From the NCBI GenBank assembly GCA_019044685.2, contig JAGTXX020000012.1, positions 992,001-1,056,000 of the forward strand: a stretch of DNA of 64,000 nt, in the 5' to 3' direction. This stretch comes from Nannochloris sp. 'desiccata' (lineage: Eukaryota > Chlorophyta > Trebouxiophyceae > Chlorellales > Chlorellaceae). A program made the translations under genes and the position numbers. The notes below the pieces were generated by a model. It searched no databases and was not told where the DNA came from. It saw only the letters and a list, made by a program, of their open reading frames with translations. This document shows, one piece after another, positions 1-11,300 of the stretch (its first letter is position 1; every line of letters begins with the position of its first letter).

Positions 1-798
1 GTCCCATTTAATTACTCTAATTTAAACAATATAATGCATTTATGTGTCCTAACTCCTTAATAAGATGTGGAGAATAACTACGTTTCTCCTTTCATTTTCT
101 GAGCTTTAGCTCCTAATTACCCCATTTCTCCCTATTATTAATCATTTGGAGAGTCTATACGTACCTTTTCCCTCAGCTGCAGCAGTACAATAAACAATAT
201 TTTACAACGCAAGAGCAATAATAATTTTTTTTTCCTCCCCCCTTGATTTCCTTCCCGATTCGCTGCTTAAGAACGATGCAGCGCACCACAGAGAATAACA
301 CTTCTCTTTTCTATAGATATCCATGGTAGATATAGTTTTTATTTTTTATTTTTTTCCCACCTATTGTTCATGGTGGCAGCAGAGAATCTTTTTTCCCGGC
401 CCAAAGGCGATGGCAGCTTGTTTCAGCATTTTCCCTTTCAGTAATAAACCTCCCCCCTCCTCCCCCCTTGTATGCCGTTGCTTGGCAGTAAATAATGTAG
501 ACAACTTCACCCTTGTAGAGTTCCCCCTTGAATAGAGTACAATAATATGCTTCGAGTCGATTGTAACTTGAAATGGTCAACCAAAAAGTCAAAAGATGAG
601 TGCAGCACTCTGCCAGCACACGCCCAGCGGCTGCTCGACAGAGGCGTGCATTTGGCATTCTCCTTGTAAATTCAATAATTGTTAGGTTTATACATGTCTT
701 ATAAGTAGTTGTAGTTGGCTGCAAACCTTGCTGGAGCCCCCGGCTTGTCATAATTCTCTGTCAGTTAAGTAGAAGCTGCCTAACGATCCTCATTTACA
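1..798. other. AT-rich stretch, no gene recognised
   Basis: T-rich tracts and short open frames only. None shows a recognisable domain, codon pattern or splice context. The right end would be the promoter and 5' UTR of the HAT-repeat gene that follows. Confidence 0.4.
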
Positions 799-1437
799 AT
801 GTCTCGTGTAGCGGTTTCTAGAGTCATGATACCTACCATGGCGTTTAATGGTCCTCAGAGGAGTCCAAGTCCAGCTTCTTGTATAACATGTGTAAAGCGT
901 AGCGTCCCTGATTGCGCTTTAAGAGTGAGGATTTTTTTTTTTTGAATTGAACATGTTGATCTAGGACTTTGCAGAACCTGTCTTACTTGCCAATTCACCC
1001 CTCCCATTAATTCTGATTTTTTTTTCTATCAGGCTTCATCAATGTATTCAACCGCTTTGGAGTTCGCTCGCGAGGAACGGTTCGAGGCGGCACGCTTGGC
1101 ATTTGAAGAAGTTATTGCCGCCTGCCCTTGCTGGCAGAAGCCCTGGGTAAGCTATGCTCAAATGGAGAAACGTGCTGCAGCACAGTGTGCGGAACAGAGG
1201 TGGAACAAGTGTCGTGAAGTGCTGCAGCGAGCATTAGTCCTTAATCCCGATTCCGTTCAAGTAATTCAGGCCTGGGGACTAATGGAGCTTCAAAGAGGGA
1301 ATTTAGTTCCAGCAGTGAGATTATTAGAACGCTGTGTTAGTTTTGATCCTGTTCGCTGTGAACCGGTGCTTAGATGGAAGCCTGTAGCTGAAGCTAGGAA
1401 AACAGTGAGCTCAAGAAAAGAGCAGCGACGGGAATGA
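799..1437 (+). CDS. Small HAT/TPR-repeat protein, possibly plastid RNA-binding (HCF107/Mbb1-like)
   Basis: Proposed exons are 799-924 and 1033-1437, giving 176 residues. The second exon follows a T-rich tract ending in ctatcag and encodes helical repeats: a unit starting FAREERFEAARLAFEEV, then one around NKCREVLQRALVLNPDSVQV, then GNLVPAVRLLERCVSFDP. This alternation of W, A and P residues is typical of half-a-TPR proteins that stabilise plastid RNAs. The first exon is inferred: its ATG opens a Ser/Arg/Val-rich, acid-poor leader that would suit a plastid transit peptide, and it joins in phase 0. A donor at 892 (gtaaagc) is equally in phase and would shorten the leader by 11 residues. The protein is much shorter than HCF107, so it may be a paralogue fragment or a stand-alone small HAT protein. 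Confidence 0.5.
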
Positions 1438-1756
1438 TAAAATAGTTTTTAATGATGAGAGAGAGATACCGTTATTTTGAAAGTTTGATGAGATATTATA
1501 TTGTATGTATTAAATGTTAGAGACAAATTTGCCACAATGTTATGTAATGGAGGCAATGCATGTAAAATGAAACAAAAAAACGGTGACAGTGCTGAAGGCG
1601 GTGCTACCGGCAGTACCGGCAGCCCATAACGACCTCAACTTATCAATGTCTTTCCCGTCTTTATTTTCTTCTCCGTGCGCCCCTTTGGTTTGAGCGGTTT
1701 GAATAACTTTATAACTTTATTAATAAAGTAATTTAGAAGCAGTGAGGTCGGTGGCG
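1438..1756. other. Spacer after HAT gene
   Basis: This is the likely 3' UTR plus a short spacer. I see no gene. It contains a short repeated word (taccggcag, near 1603-1621). Confidence 0.3.
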
Positions 1757-1960
1757 ATGGCTGCAATGCCGTTTGGAATTTGGGCAACTATTCTTTTAGG
1801 GATGTCGTTAGTGCTGTAATTTGGGGATTTTGTAATACTTGGAGTGAGCTGAAGGCTTTGTATGCAGTCTTTAAGTTGCTTTGATCTGTTTCACAGTAGG
1901 TGGCAGCCACCTTCGTTGGCAAATAGCCAAGACGAGGAGTTGCAGTCTCTGTGGATTTAA
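1757..1960 (+). CDS. Candidate 40-residue single-span microprotein
   Basis: A possible two-exon gene: 1757-1815 (19 codons plus two bases) and 1897-1960. The 81-nt intron starts gtaatt and ends in a pyrimidine-rich ctgtttcacag. The first exon encodes a hydrophobic stretch (IWATILLGMSLVL) that could span a membrane, and the second a short polar tail ending in LQSLWI. The intron size matches that of the neighbouring TOM5-like gene. I recognise no family, and a model this short can arise by chance. Confidence 0.22.
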
Positions 1961-2181
1961 TTGTTGTGGTATTGGTTTTTTCCAGTGGTTTGAGTTATTT
2001 ATTGATGGAGGTTTGAGGTCCAGTAGTGAGATCTGCAGCAGTCTTGAAAAAATGATCAGTCAATGCCGCCTCCGCTGTTTCTTTTGCTGAGCAGTAAAGA
2101 ACCTCTTATATATTGAGCACGCGTTGCTTCTCTGGCATCTTTCTATTTAAATCAAACTACACACTAGTTAGTCTAATTAAA

Positions 2182-2420
2182 ATGGTGGCCTTAACGGAGC
2201 AGCTGAAAGCAGCTTATAAAAAGCAATTTGGAAATGATCGCAATCGTGAAGCCAACATGGCAAGTAAATAAGACATATTGACCTGATCAAGTTAAGCGTG
2301 ATTTCTACAATCTAAACTTTCACCTTGAACATTGTTCTGCAGGCCCTTCTTAAAGCGTTAGCATTTTTCACTGGAGCTGTCTTGATCTCTCGCAACTTTG
2401 GTGATGCTTTTGCTGTGTAG
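2182..2420 (+). CDS. TOM5: TOM5-like subunit of the mitochondrial outer-membrane import complex
   Basis: This is a 51-residue tail-anchored protein: 26 codons in exon 2182-2259 and 25 plus stop in 2343-2420. TOM5 is a small subunit of the TOM translocase that helps preproteins reach the TOM40 channel. The N-terminal half is polar and basic (residues 1-25). The C-terminal half, MALLKALAFFTGAVLISRNF followed by GDAFAV, has the spacing of plant TOM5 (NM-LL-A--F-G-----R--GD--A-). The only splice that gives this protein uses a GC donor (ATG|GCAAGT) and a CTGCAG acceptor, an 83-nt GC-AG intron. The GT one base downstream of that GC (within gcaagt) would put the second exon out of frame. It is absent from simple ORF calling because both exons are short. 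Confidence 0.75.
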
Positions 2421-2817
2421 CAAACCATGTAAAAACTAAAGCTGGCATCTATCAGTTCCATAAACATGCGCATCGTCAGTATTTACTGAGCTGGGTGGCA
2501 CGAGAGGTTTCGTTTCAGTTTTCTGCCGTCGCCTTGCTGCACAGCCTGCAGGCAACATTCTGTCTGAATTTTGCTTTGCTTGATTACATCACTTAAGAGG
2601 GAAAAAATATGGCGAAGAATAATGATGATGGGGCGCATGCCTTCCAACATTGTAAATGGGTGTTCCGAGTGAAAAAGGATGGTTTAAACGCCCTGCTGTC
2701 TCAAATACCGATACAACAATAAAAAATAAATCTTCTGTCGGGGCAGTTCTTAGCTGGGAAAAAATGCTAAAAAAAATGTTCAAAAGAAAATAGAAAATAA
2801 TGCACCATTCACAAACA
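2421..2817. other. Convergent 3' spacer
   Basis: Lies between the 3' ends of the TOM5-like gene and the first lactone oxidase. No coding signal is convincing. Confidence 0.4.
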
Positions 2818-4435
2818 TCATTTCCCGCTTGTGGTCGCCACAGCTTTAACTTCTTCACAAATAGGACTTGCGGCACACACACACTCGGCTTTATTGAACC
2901 CTTCCGGTGTACAGCAAGAACCAAAATCAGCTACCTGCTCTCCACTAATATTAGTAGCATTCCACCTCCATACATTACTTTCAGAGGAGAACTTTCCAGT
3001 AGGATCTAATTCATGCACAGCACATCCAAAATCACACCATGTCTCTGGATACGTCACAGCACCGTCAAAACAGGGCTGATATTTCACCCAGCCCCACTTT
3101 CCCCAATGCAATCTCGCATCGCATTCATTCAAAAATATTTCAACAACACGGTCAAACCAAGGGTTAGGCGCTCCATTTGGTGCAATGTAGTCTTCCATGT
3201 TGACGTACAGTCTTGGCCCGCCCTGAGAAGAAGGAGAAATTTCATAAGTGCAAGTAAAAATGAGAGCTGAAAAATTGCAGATGCCATCTCATGATGAGAG
3301 AAATTTCCACTTACCTGCGTGTTTGATAGATAGAAAGGTTCTCCACTCACGAATCGGATGAGCGTGGGCGTGCGGAAGCCTCTCCACAGCTCTGCAGGAC
3401 CATACACCTCATCTCCTACCAGTTTAAGGCAATCTGCAGCTTTCTCTAAAGCTACAGAGACCTCTATTTGATCATAGGGTGCATTTTTGGCAAAGTACCG
3501 AACATCGTTCTCCAACGCTGTGGGGAATGCTCTGCTTCGTGGCAAAGTTGCGTTGTAGACGTAGGCTTCAACACCTGCAGTGGCAGCTTCTCCAATAAAC
3601 ATAGCAAGGTCAGGGTCGATTTGAATGGGATTGGGTGCGACAGCAGGGCCAGGTGTCTGTTCAAAGACACCAGGCAAGGGAGCGGTGGTGGGAGGCCCAT
3701 TCATAGCTTGAACAGTTTGCAAATCAATATTTTCAATCGAAGACTCTGGAGTTTTCTCCGCGTGAGCGAAATTTAAACGATAAACGGTGTCTGTAGGGGC
3801 AACCCAGAACATAGAGGTTTCGTCGAGCATAGCTAAAGCTGCGGTAATTGCTTCAGGGTCATCACTTTGTAAAGCTTCCTTGTAAGCTTCTTGTGCTTCA
3901 ACTAGCTGCTCGACGTATTGGTTGTACGTGAGCTTCTGACTCGTTCTAGTAACATCTTCAGCAGGGACGATGCGGAGAGTGACTTCCGTAATAACCCCAA
4001 GACGGCCAACACTTACGCCTAATGCTTTCCAAAGGTGCGGATTGTCGCTGGGAGAATTGAGCTCCAACAAGGTTCCGTTGGCTAGAATAATTTTCAAACC
4101 ACGCACTTGAGAAGAGATAGACCCCCAACGGAGGCTTGATCCGTGTGTTCCCGTTGCTAATGCACCCCCAACCGTTTGATCTATGAACCAAGAATACGCC
4201 GGGATTGCCCACCCGCGTGGTTCTTTCCATTGAGTATAGTTACCGAGATATTCAAAGAGCATGCGTTGGGTAATCCCAGCGGCAACAGTCACGGTGGCGT
4301 TATCTTCATTGACTTGTATAGGAAAATCGTCAGGGATAGATTCGATGCCATTTTCTATCCAAACTGAAGGATCAACTGGATTTAAGACGCTGAGAAAGAT
4401 TAAAAAAAAAAAAAAAGGAGTGAGTAGGAGAAGAC

Positions 4436-4468
<33 letters not shown>

Positions 4469-5216
4469 AGGAAAGAAGGAATTAAAATTTTTTGAGTGCT
4501 CAACAAAACCTGATGTTTAGGTAATAAAAATTGCGCGTTTCCATATACTATAAATGCATCTATTGAAGTACACTAACTGCACTTACAAATCAAGGCCAGG
4601 TTGCAGTTCTGTCACTACAACATTGACGGCATCAGCATCTGCACCTGCACAAAATTGCTCTTTCCACCAAGAGTGGCCTACGCCCACAGCCTTGACTTTG
4701 GAGTAGGTAGCAACAATAGTTTGGAGTTCTTCAACAGTATTAGGGCGACCGATTTTGACGCCGTCTTCGCATCTGTGGTTGCCTGCGAAAGGAAAAGGGA
4801 GAAGAAGAGGTGGAGGAGACGGGGTGAAAAATGTAGTGATATTGGTGATTAAATTGCAAAATGAGCATTAAGTGCCCACTTGGAATCTTGTATATGGATT
4901 ATTACGTTACTCACTCTGCAGTGAAAGTTGAAAATCGCGTGTTAGGTTAATTGAAAGCAATAAATAAGATCAATATGCATGGCGCTGCCACAAAGTGTTC
5001 ACGGCTACCAATAAGTGTAATGCCTTTTACCTGAAAATTAGCTAAGAAAAGAGGCAGTCCGCAAACATCAGTATCTGGCTTAAATCTACAGGGAGTATTT
5101 GTCGCGAGCACAGGCAAAAAAGACGCTGCAGGGGAGGTCTGTGGCTGCGCTTGAACCACAGTGAGCATGCATGCCAACACAACTCCAATAAAATTGGATA
5201 GTAGTTTGCTTGCCAT
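2818..5216 (-). CDS. FAD-dependent sugar-1,4-lactone oxidase/dehydrogenase (plant GULLO type), copy A
   Basis: Exons on the minus strand are 5216-5009, 4782-4587, 4389-3315 and 3222-2818, coding 627 residues. The family oxidises aldono-1,4-lactones, in plants near the last step of ascorbate synthesis. A signal peptide (residues 1-23) suggests secretion. Visible features are the VGVGHS motif (His106, the usual covalent FAD site in flavinylated relatives), THGSS near 216-220 in the FAD domain, the ALO domain with HWGK at 532-535, and a Cys-rich C-terminal module as in plant GULLOs. Exon 1 is a puzzle: the strong donor after ...FLANFQ (gtaaaa) puts exon 2 out of frame by one base. The weaker donor 22 nt downstream (gtagcc) restores frame and adds seven residues (VKGITLI); I chose that. 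The second intron holds a run of 29 G/C. Copy B lies just upstream on the same strand. Confidence 0.85.
4438..4466. repeat. G29 homopolymer in an intron
   Basis: An uninterrupted run of 29 G, next to an A-rich tract at about 4403-4416. It lies within the intron between exons 2 and 3 of lactone oxidase A (C-run on the transcribed strand, upstream of the acceptor). Length may be inexact because such runs are hard to sequence. Confidence 0.9.
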
Positions 5217-5829
5217 GATGTTCCAGGTCGAATTAATTTATAAAGCGATGTTTTACTCGAAATTCATTTGAAGCATAGAGAAATGCTTAGCTACACGACC
5301 TTAGAGAGCTACGCGGCCTCCATTTGCGATCCATCGCCACAAATTCGAGGCCACCCTTGGACTAGCCGAATTTGTTAAAACAGAAGCTCTCTTGGCTCTA
5401 TAAATGCAGAACAAAAAATGTATTTACACAAAGATTATACCGCTTTCAGCACAAACAGAGACATATATATATAATTAAGCAAACACATAATGGAAGGCTC
5501 TGGCAAGATTTGAGATAGTGAAATGGAATAGAGCCAGCCTTAACGCCGACCGACCGACGGCAGGCAGCTTTTTAAAACAGTGCTTTCTTTCTACATTCTA
5601 CAATGGAAGGAGAAGCGACTGCAAAATTGTTCTTGAATATTATTCTCTGGATGAAGCGATGGAGTAGAGTAAAGCATAGAAAAATAAGGGGGGGAGCTAG
5701 AATGAAAGACAGATTCTTAATTGGACACCTTTCATTTATTTTGTTTTTGGAAGGTACTATTTTTATTTTTATCGTAAATATCGCGTAGGGTAATATAAGG
5801 TTTTAAACATCGCGCTGTGTATCTAGTAA
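5217..5829. other. Spacer between tandem lactone oxidases
   Basis: Holds the promoter of copy A and the 3' region of copy B. The short frame at 5603-5788 has no family resemblance. Confidence 0.4.
5236..5245 (-). promoter_or_regulatory. TATA-like element of lactone oxidase A
   Basis: On the minus strand this reads CTTTATAAAT, about 20-30 bases before the start codon. If used, the 5' leader would be nearly absent, so assignment is tentative. Confidence 0.3.
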
Positions 5830-8007
5830 CTAGCAGGCAGGAGACGAGGCGCACTGGCACTGATCTTTATTAAATCCCTGAGGAGTGCAGCAAGAAGCAA
5901 ACTCCGCAGCTTGACCATTCCTAGTCGCCTTCCACCTCCATACAGTACTCTCAGAAGAGAATTTCCCACTAGGATCCAACTGATTCACAGCACAGCCGAA
6001 GTCACACCACGATTGAGGATACGTTTGTGCCCCGTCAAAGCATTTATCCAACTGGGGTTGGCCGTATTTTCCCCAATGCAAACGAGCATCGCAGCGACTT
6101 AAAAACAACTCTACAACACGATCCCACTTTTCATTAGGTTTTCCAGTAGAAAGACTGAGATAATCTTCAATATTGACATACATACGAGGGCCTCCGTGGG
6201 TGTTTGATATGTAAAACTCTTCTCCGTTAACAAAGCGTATCAATGCGGGTGTGCGGAAGCCTTCCCAGAGAGAGTCAGGTCCATACACCTCAGCACCGAC
6301 TTCCATCAAACAATCTCCAGCTATCTCCATCGGAACAGACACTTCAAGCTGATTGTAAGGGGCAAACGCAGAGGTGGTACGCGTCCCGAAGTCAGAAAAT
6401 GAGAGGAAGGATTTTCTAGACTCGTAGGTCCCAGGAGTGACGAATCCCCTCATTGAGGTCGCATAAAAGTTTGCCCAAAAGCGAGCGTTGGTGGTGATGC
6501 GATTGTTTGGGGGTACTGCTTGGCGGTTTGCTTGGGAAAATACTCCTGAAACAGAAGGTCCATTCATCGCCTGGACCAAAGGGTCTTCTTGATCTATATT
6601 TAAGAGCACAGATAAAGGCTCTTTATCAAGATAGCTAAAATCGACACGCCACACATCACGCAAAGCAGGGTGCCAAAGAGCATTCGTCTCATCAAGAGCA
6701 GCCAAAGCTCTGCGTTGGTTGTCTATATTTCCGGCAGCCTTGGCAGTTTTAAACTCTTCTTGCACATTTTTAATTTGAACAGCGAATTCTTCGAAATTCA
6801 GCTCCTGAAGGCTTCGACGGACCGCTTGCTGAGGCTTAATACGCATGGTAAGCTCCGTAATAACACCAAGACGACCCACAGAGACGCCTAAAGCACGCCA
6901 CAAATGAATATCCTCATCAGGAGTTACATTCAGCAAGGTTCCATTCGCGATAATCACTTTCAACCCTTTGACTTGAGAAGAAAGAGAGCCCCAGCGCATA
7001 GAAGAACCATGAGTGCCAGTTGAGACAGCCCCTGCCATTGTTTGATCTATAAACCAGGAAAAAGCAGGCAATGTCCATCCAGCTGGTTCTTTCCAGTACC
7101 GGTACTCTGACAAGTAGTTGAGGAGCATTCTTTGGGGGATACCCGCAGCGACAGTTACCGTACTGGCGTCTTCATTAACTTTAATGGGAAAATCAGCAGG
7201 TATTGGCTTGTTACGGAATTCTTTAGGATCAATAGGCTTTTGAATGCTGCGAAATGTACGGCGGGAAAGGAGTGGTTAGATTATCTTTTATAGCCATGGT
7301 GATGTGTTTTTGGTTGAAAACAAACGCAGAACACTTACAAATCCAAGGTGGGTTTAATCTCAGTCATGACAAGATTGATAGACTGAGAATCTTTACCAGC
7401 GCAGAATTGTTCTTTCCACCAAGAATGCCCGCTACCCAGGCCCTTGACGCGGTTGAACATCGTCACCAAAGATTGAGCATCAGCGATGGTGGAAGGGCGT
7501 CCAATTTTAACGGATTTGTCACATTCAAAATGGCCCTGCAAGAAAGAAAAGTAATTGATTTGTTGATGTATTTCTTATATTACTACCTTTGAGGTAATTA
7601 TAACATAGAATCATCCAAGCAAGAGAGCAGATAAGCTGCACATGGCAAGAACTAGCTTTCGAGCGTGACGATGTCTAAAGGCCGTCTCTGTGCTAAAAAT
7701 GGAATGCTCTGCTTTGAAATTCACTACCAAAATGCGTTCAAAAAAGTATCAAGTGTTCTCACCTGGAAGTTAGAGAGCTCAAGTGGCAGACCTGCAATGA
7801 GCAAGAGACAGATGCGTTTTGTTAAACATCTAGTTAGTGTCGTGATTTAAAGATGAGATGCGTTACTTTAGAAACAAAACTCTATGCCTTACCACAATAT
7901 TGATGCTGCGCGGATGCAGCTACACGACATTGATTTTGAGCTCTTGCACTGAAACTGGTTGCTATTACCAACAGAGCCAGAAATCTCAACGCTTGGTGAG
8001 CAAGCAT
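5830..8007 (-). CDS. FAD-dependent sugar-1,4-lactone oxidase/dehydrogenase (plant GULLO type), copy B
   Basis: Exons are 8007-7893, 7791-7763, 7535-7339 and 7246-5830, coding 585 residues. All junctions are consensus (gtaagg, gtgaga, gtaagt donors; cag acceptors). There is a signal peptide (MLAHQALRFLALLVIATSFS), the GSGHS motif (His85), THGSS (H193), HWGK at 504-507, and the same Cys-rich tail as copy A. Exon 2 is only 29 nt. Compared with copy A, B has an extra intron splitting the CGLPL segment and lacks A's intron before GGPR. The tandem, same-strand arrangement and close similarity point to a local duplication followed by intron gain or loss. The substrate cannot be told from sequence. 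Confidence 0.88.
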
Positions 8008-8343
8008 TGATCTCAGCGATGCGAAGAGATAGAACACAGTAGCAATGTAAAGGCGAGTTTTTGCTTCTTAAATATTTTCTATAATGTGATTTAAGTGGTA
8101 AATGCGGTTAATGTAGCTCTGATGCTGCACAGTAGCCTACACGTAGCTCCTTTGATAGCTCCAAGGCAACCCTAGGGGCCTCGGTCAAAGGAGATGACTT
8201 TCCGATTTCTTTCTTTCGGTTGAAATCTATTTCGTCTGTACTCTATTCTCGTCACCGTCTAAGCCACATTCACTATGACACATGGCACTTGTCACAGACC
8301 CCTACTATTCCAAATATACTTAAATAAGTGAATATAAAACAAA
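8008..8343. other. Promoter of lactone oxidase B and 3' end of NEF1-like gene
   Basis: About 340 bases without a gene. An AT-rich patch near 8060-8090 may hold the promoter core of copy B. Confidence 0.35.
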
Positions 8344-11300
8344 TTAAATTAATTTTCTTCCAGCCTGGTGTCGCTGCTGTGCTGTCGCCGCCAAATACAC
8401 ACCGCCTGCCGCACAGACACCTGCAAGCAGTCGTGTCGCTTCAAAATCAGCCATAAAGATACCCAAACTAGCTACCGCAGCAGGCACTATAGCACGTGCC
8501 GGGTTCAAACGATGCTTAACCCATATAAACCACAATAAATCTATTAAAGAAGGCACACAAAGTATTGTAAAACCGACATTTTTCATAATATCATACCAAT
8601 CTCCAGTTAAAAGATCAAAATATCCATATCCAAACACATCATTATATACTTCAAAGGCAACAGAGCCGAGTAAGAGTGTCACGATAGCGACCGTCGGCGG
8701 GAAATATCGTCGTTGGTTTGAGAGATTTCTAAACAAAACAGGATCTTGGCACAAGAGCAATAGCACAGGAGAGAGGATAATTACACCCCATGGACTACCA
8801 CCAGTGAACGCAGCGTTTAAAATAAGGCAGAGACTAAAACACAAGAGCGTCACAATATTACAGGCTGTCGGCGCCCAAGCCATCCCCTCAGTAGTAAGTC
8901 GTTGCATTGCTGCACTGGCTGGACCTTGTAAGAATGGCTTTGCAGCACCAGGCTGTAAAGCGTATGCAGGCATGCATCGACCTAAGAAATCAGCAGCACG
9001 ATCGATGGCTTGCATACCAGCAGCTGCTGCAAACCCACTACTAGCACTGCTGCGGCTGCTACCTCTAAAACCTCCTCCTGAAGCAGGTAAGAGTCCAGAA
9101 GCGACAGCTGTAACACGCAATTTCAAAGCAAATGCTAAAAGCAGCGATTCAGCTGCAAATGAAGCGAATATTGCTGATTTCACTGCTGATTTTCTTTCTT
9201 CTTCTAATTCAACTCCTTCAGCAAATTCTGGCAACAGCCTGTGAGCCTCTGCTGGTAAAGGAGGCAGCGAACATACGACCTGAGACATCAATGCTCCTGG
9301 CAACAAGCCTGCCCAGGCTACAATAATCACAGGAAGTAGCATTTTCCCACTATTTGAGGGTACTTGAATTAATACAACCGCCAACGCTGTCAGCAGTGCT
9401 GAAGAGCCAATAACAGCTTGAACTAGTGGCATTCCTGGAAAGAACTCCAGCGCCATATACCCTGCTACTAGGAAAGCTGCAACGGCAGCTTCGCCAAGGC
9501 GTAATGGAGCTATTTGCCTCGCTGGTGGAGAAGTTGCCGCAACCAGGCCGGAAAATGCCGCTCCTGCTAAAAGCCACAATGGCCAGTGTTCTCTCCGTCT
9601 AAGACCGTCCCCATAAATAGAGACATCATCTTCTTCGTGTTGTGGAGCGTGACGTTCATTCCACAGTCGAGGACACAGGCCAAATGGCATTTTAGGGCAT
9701 TCAGCTCCACCGCTCACAGGCAGCGGCGGTCTCAACAGCATTAACAACAAGCCAGCAGCTGCAATCAAAAGTAACGCCCTTTTTGCTTGCTGCGATCCTT
9801 TATAATACCTCGATACCAACGGAATGCATCCTAAAGATGCCGCTAACAGCAACGCACCGGTTGCAAGCGCCTCTGAGGGGCGGCGGTTGAGCAACATGTG
9901 CAACATATCAAAAATTGCATACCGCGCTGCAATTACAGCAAAGATTACAGCCGTGGCGAGTCCAGTACCTTGCCAGGGTAATAATTGACTACGTCTTTGC
10001 AGCGTGAGATCACTCCTGCTTCCACTGACCACGCCTGACGAGTGGCCATCAATAAGGATAGGCGGCATGACTGCTAGCAGCACCCCTAATACAGGCACCA
10101 TGAGCTTGCCTTCGGGCACTAGAAGCATCGCAAGTTTCGATCCATATACGCATTGTAACAAATACGATTCTACAGCGCTAATGCTATTCAAGGAAGAAAG
10201 CCGACGAGCGACTGCCAATCCCGCCGCTGATGTGGCGATAACTAAGGACGATGGAAACATAGGATGTACGTTGTATGTAACAGCTGTGTGATCTCCAGCA
10301 AAGAGTGTTTCCTCGATAACACACATTAACCCTGCTTGGATCAATAATGGTACAGCAATAAGACTGTGTTTGGCACCAGAATGCCACAGCCCGGGAATTA
10401 CAAGTGCAGGCAACATAGCTGCGCCTAATAAAACACACAGTGTTCGTAAAGCCATTCCACCCAAGTGAATATCCTTTAAAAACCAGAAATGTTTCCATAA
10501 AAACCACAGCCCTGTAGCTATTGCCCCTACAACAAAGACGAGATAATCTTTGAAAGAACGACTATCAAAGAATAATGCCAAGCCTGCAGAAGCGAGCAAC
10601 GGTGCAGGAAGAACCCAAATAGGCAATCCCATGACAAGGCCACCAATGGAAGAAGAGACCATAATGACTGGACCCATTAATGCGCTCGCAGCGTCTTCCC
10701 CAAGCGCCCCCGAAACATACAGCAAGCACAACGCGCCAACTGAATATAAAGCTACAGTAATAGCTATATAACTCCAAGGCTCTGCTAGACGGATATACTG
10801 TCCAAAACTGTGGAAAATAATGCGTCCTTCAATGCCAGCTAACATTCCACCAAGAGCGAGCAATACAAATAAACTGCGCAATGCATCGGCGGCAGCAGAA
10901 TTGCCAAGCCACCACAAACCATCCTTTATTGAAGCTACAAACAGCAATGGACCCGATCCTACGAGCAATAGACTCCATAAATGCACCCATTGGAAGATAT
11001 TGCCAGAATGTGCGGCGAAATACACTGCAGCAGGGAGAGCTACTGTTACTAAAAAGGCGGAAAAGGCATCGCTCTTTCCCTGACAGGGCGGCGTCACTAC
11101 GGCTGCCCCACCCATCGATGTCAGCCTTGGTGGAGCTACAAACGATGACGTGAGAGGCAACGCAAACAGGTAGTATAGTACACACACTAAAGCAGCTAAA
11201 AAGAAAGGAGCTGTATCCATGCCAGTACTTGAAGCTATACCCCATGCCTGCATGGAAGCAGCAACAGGCAAGGACCCCACAAGAAGCATTTTTTCGAACG

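Noticed and set aside
8495..8515. T-loop-like gggttcaaac
   Set aside because: It lies inside the NEF1-like coding exon and has no partner arms.
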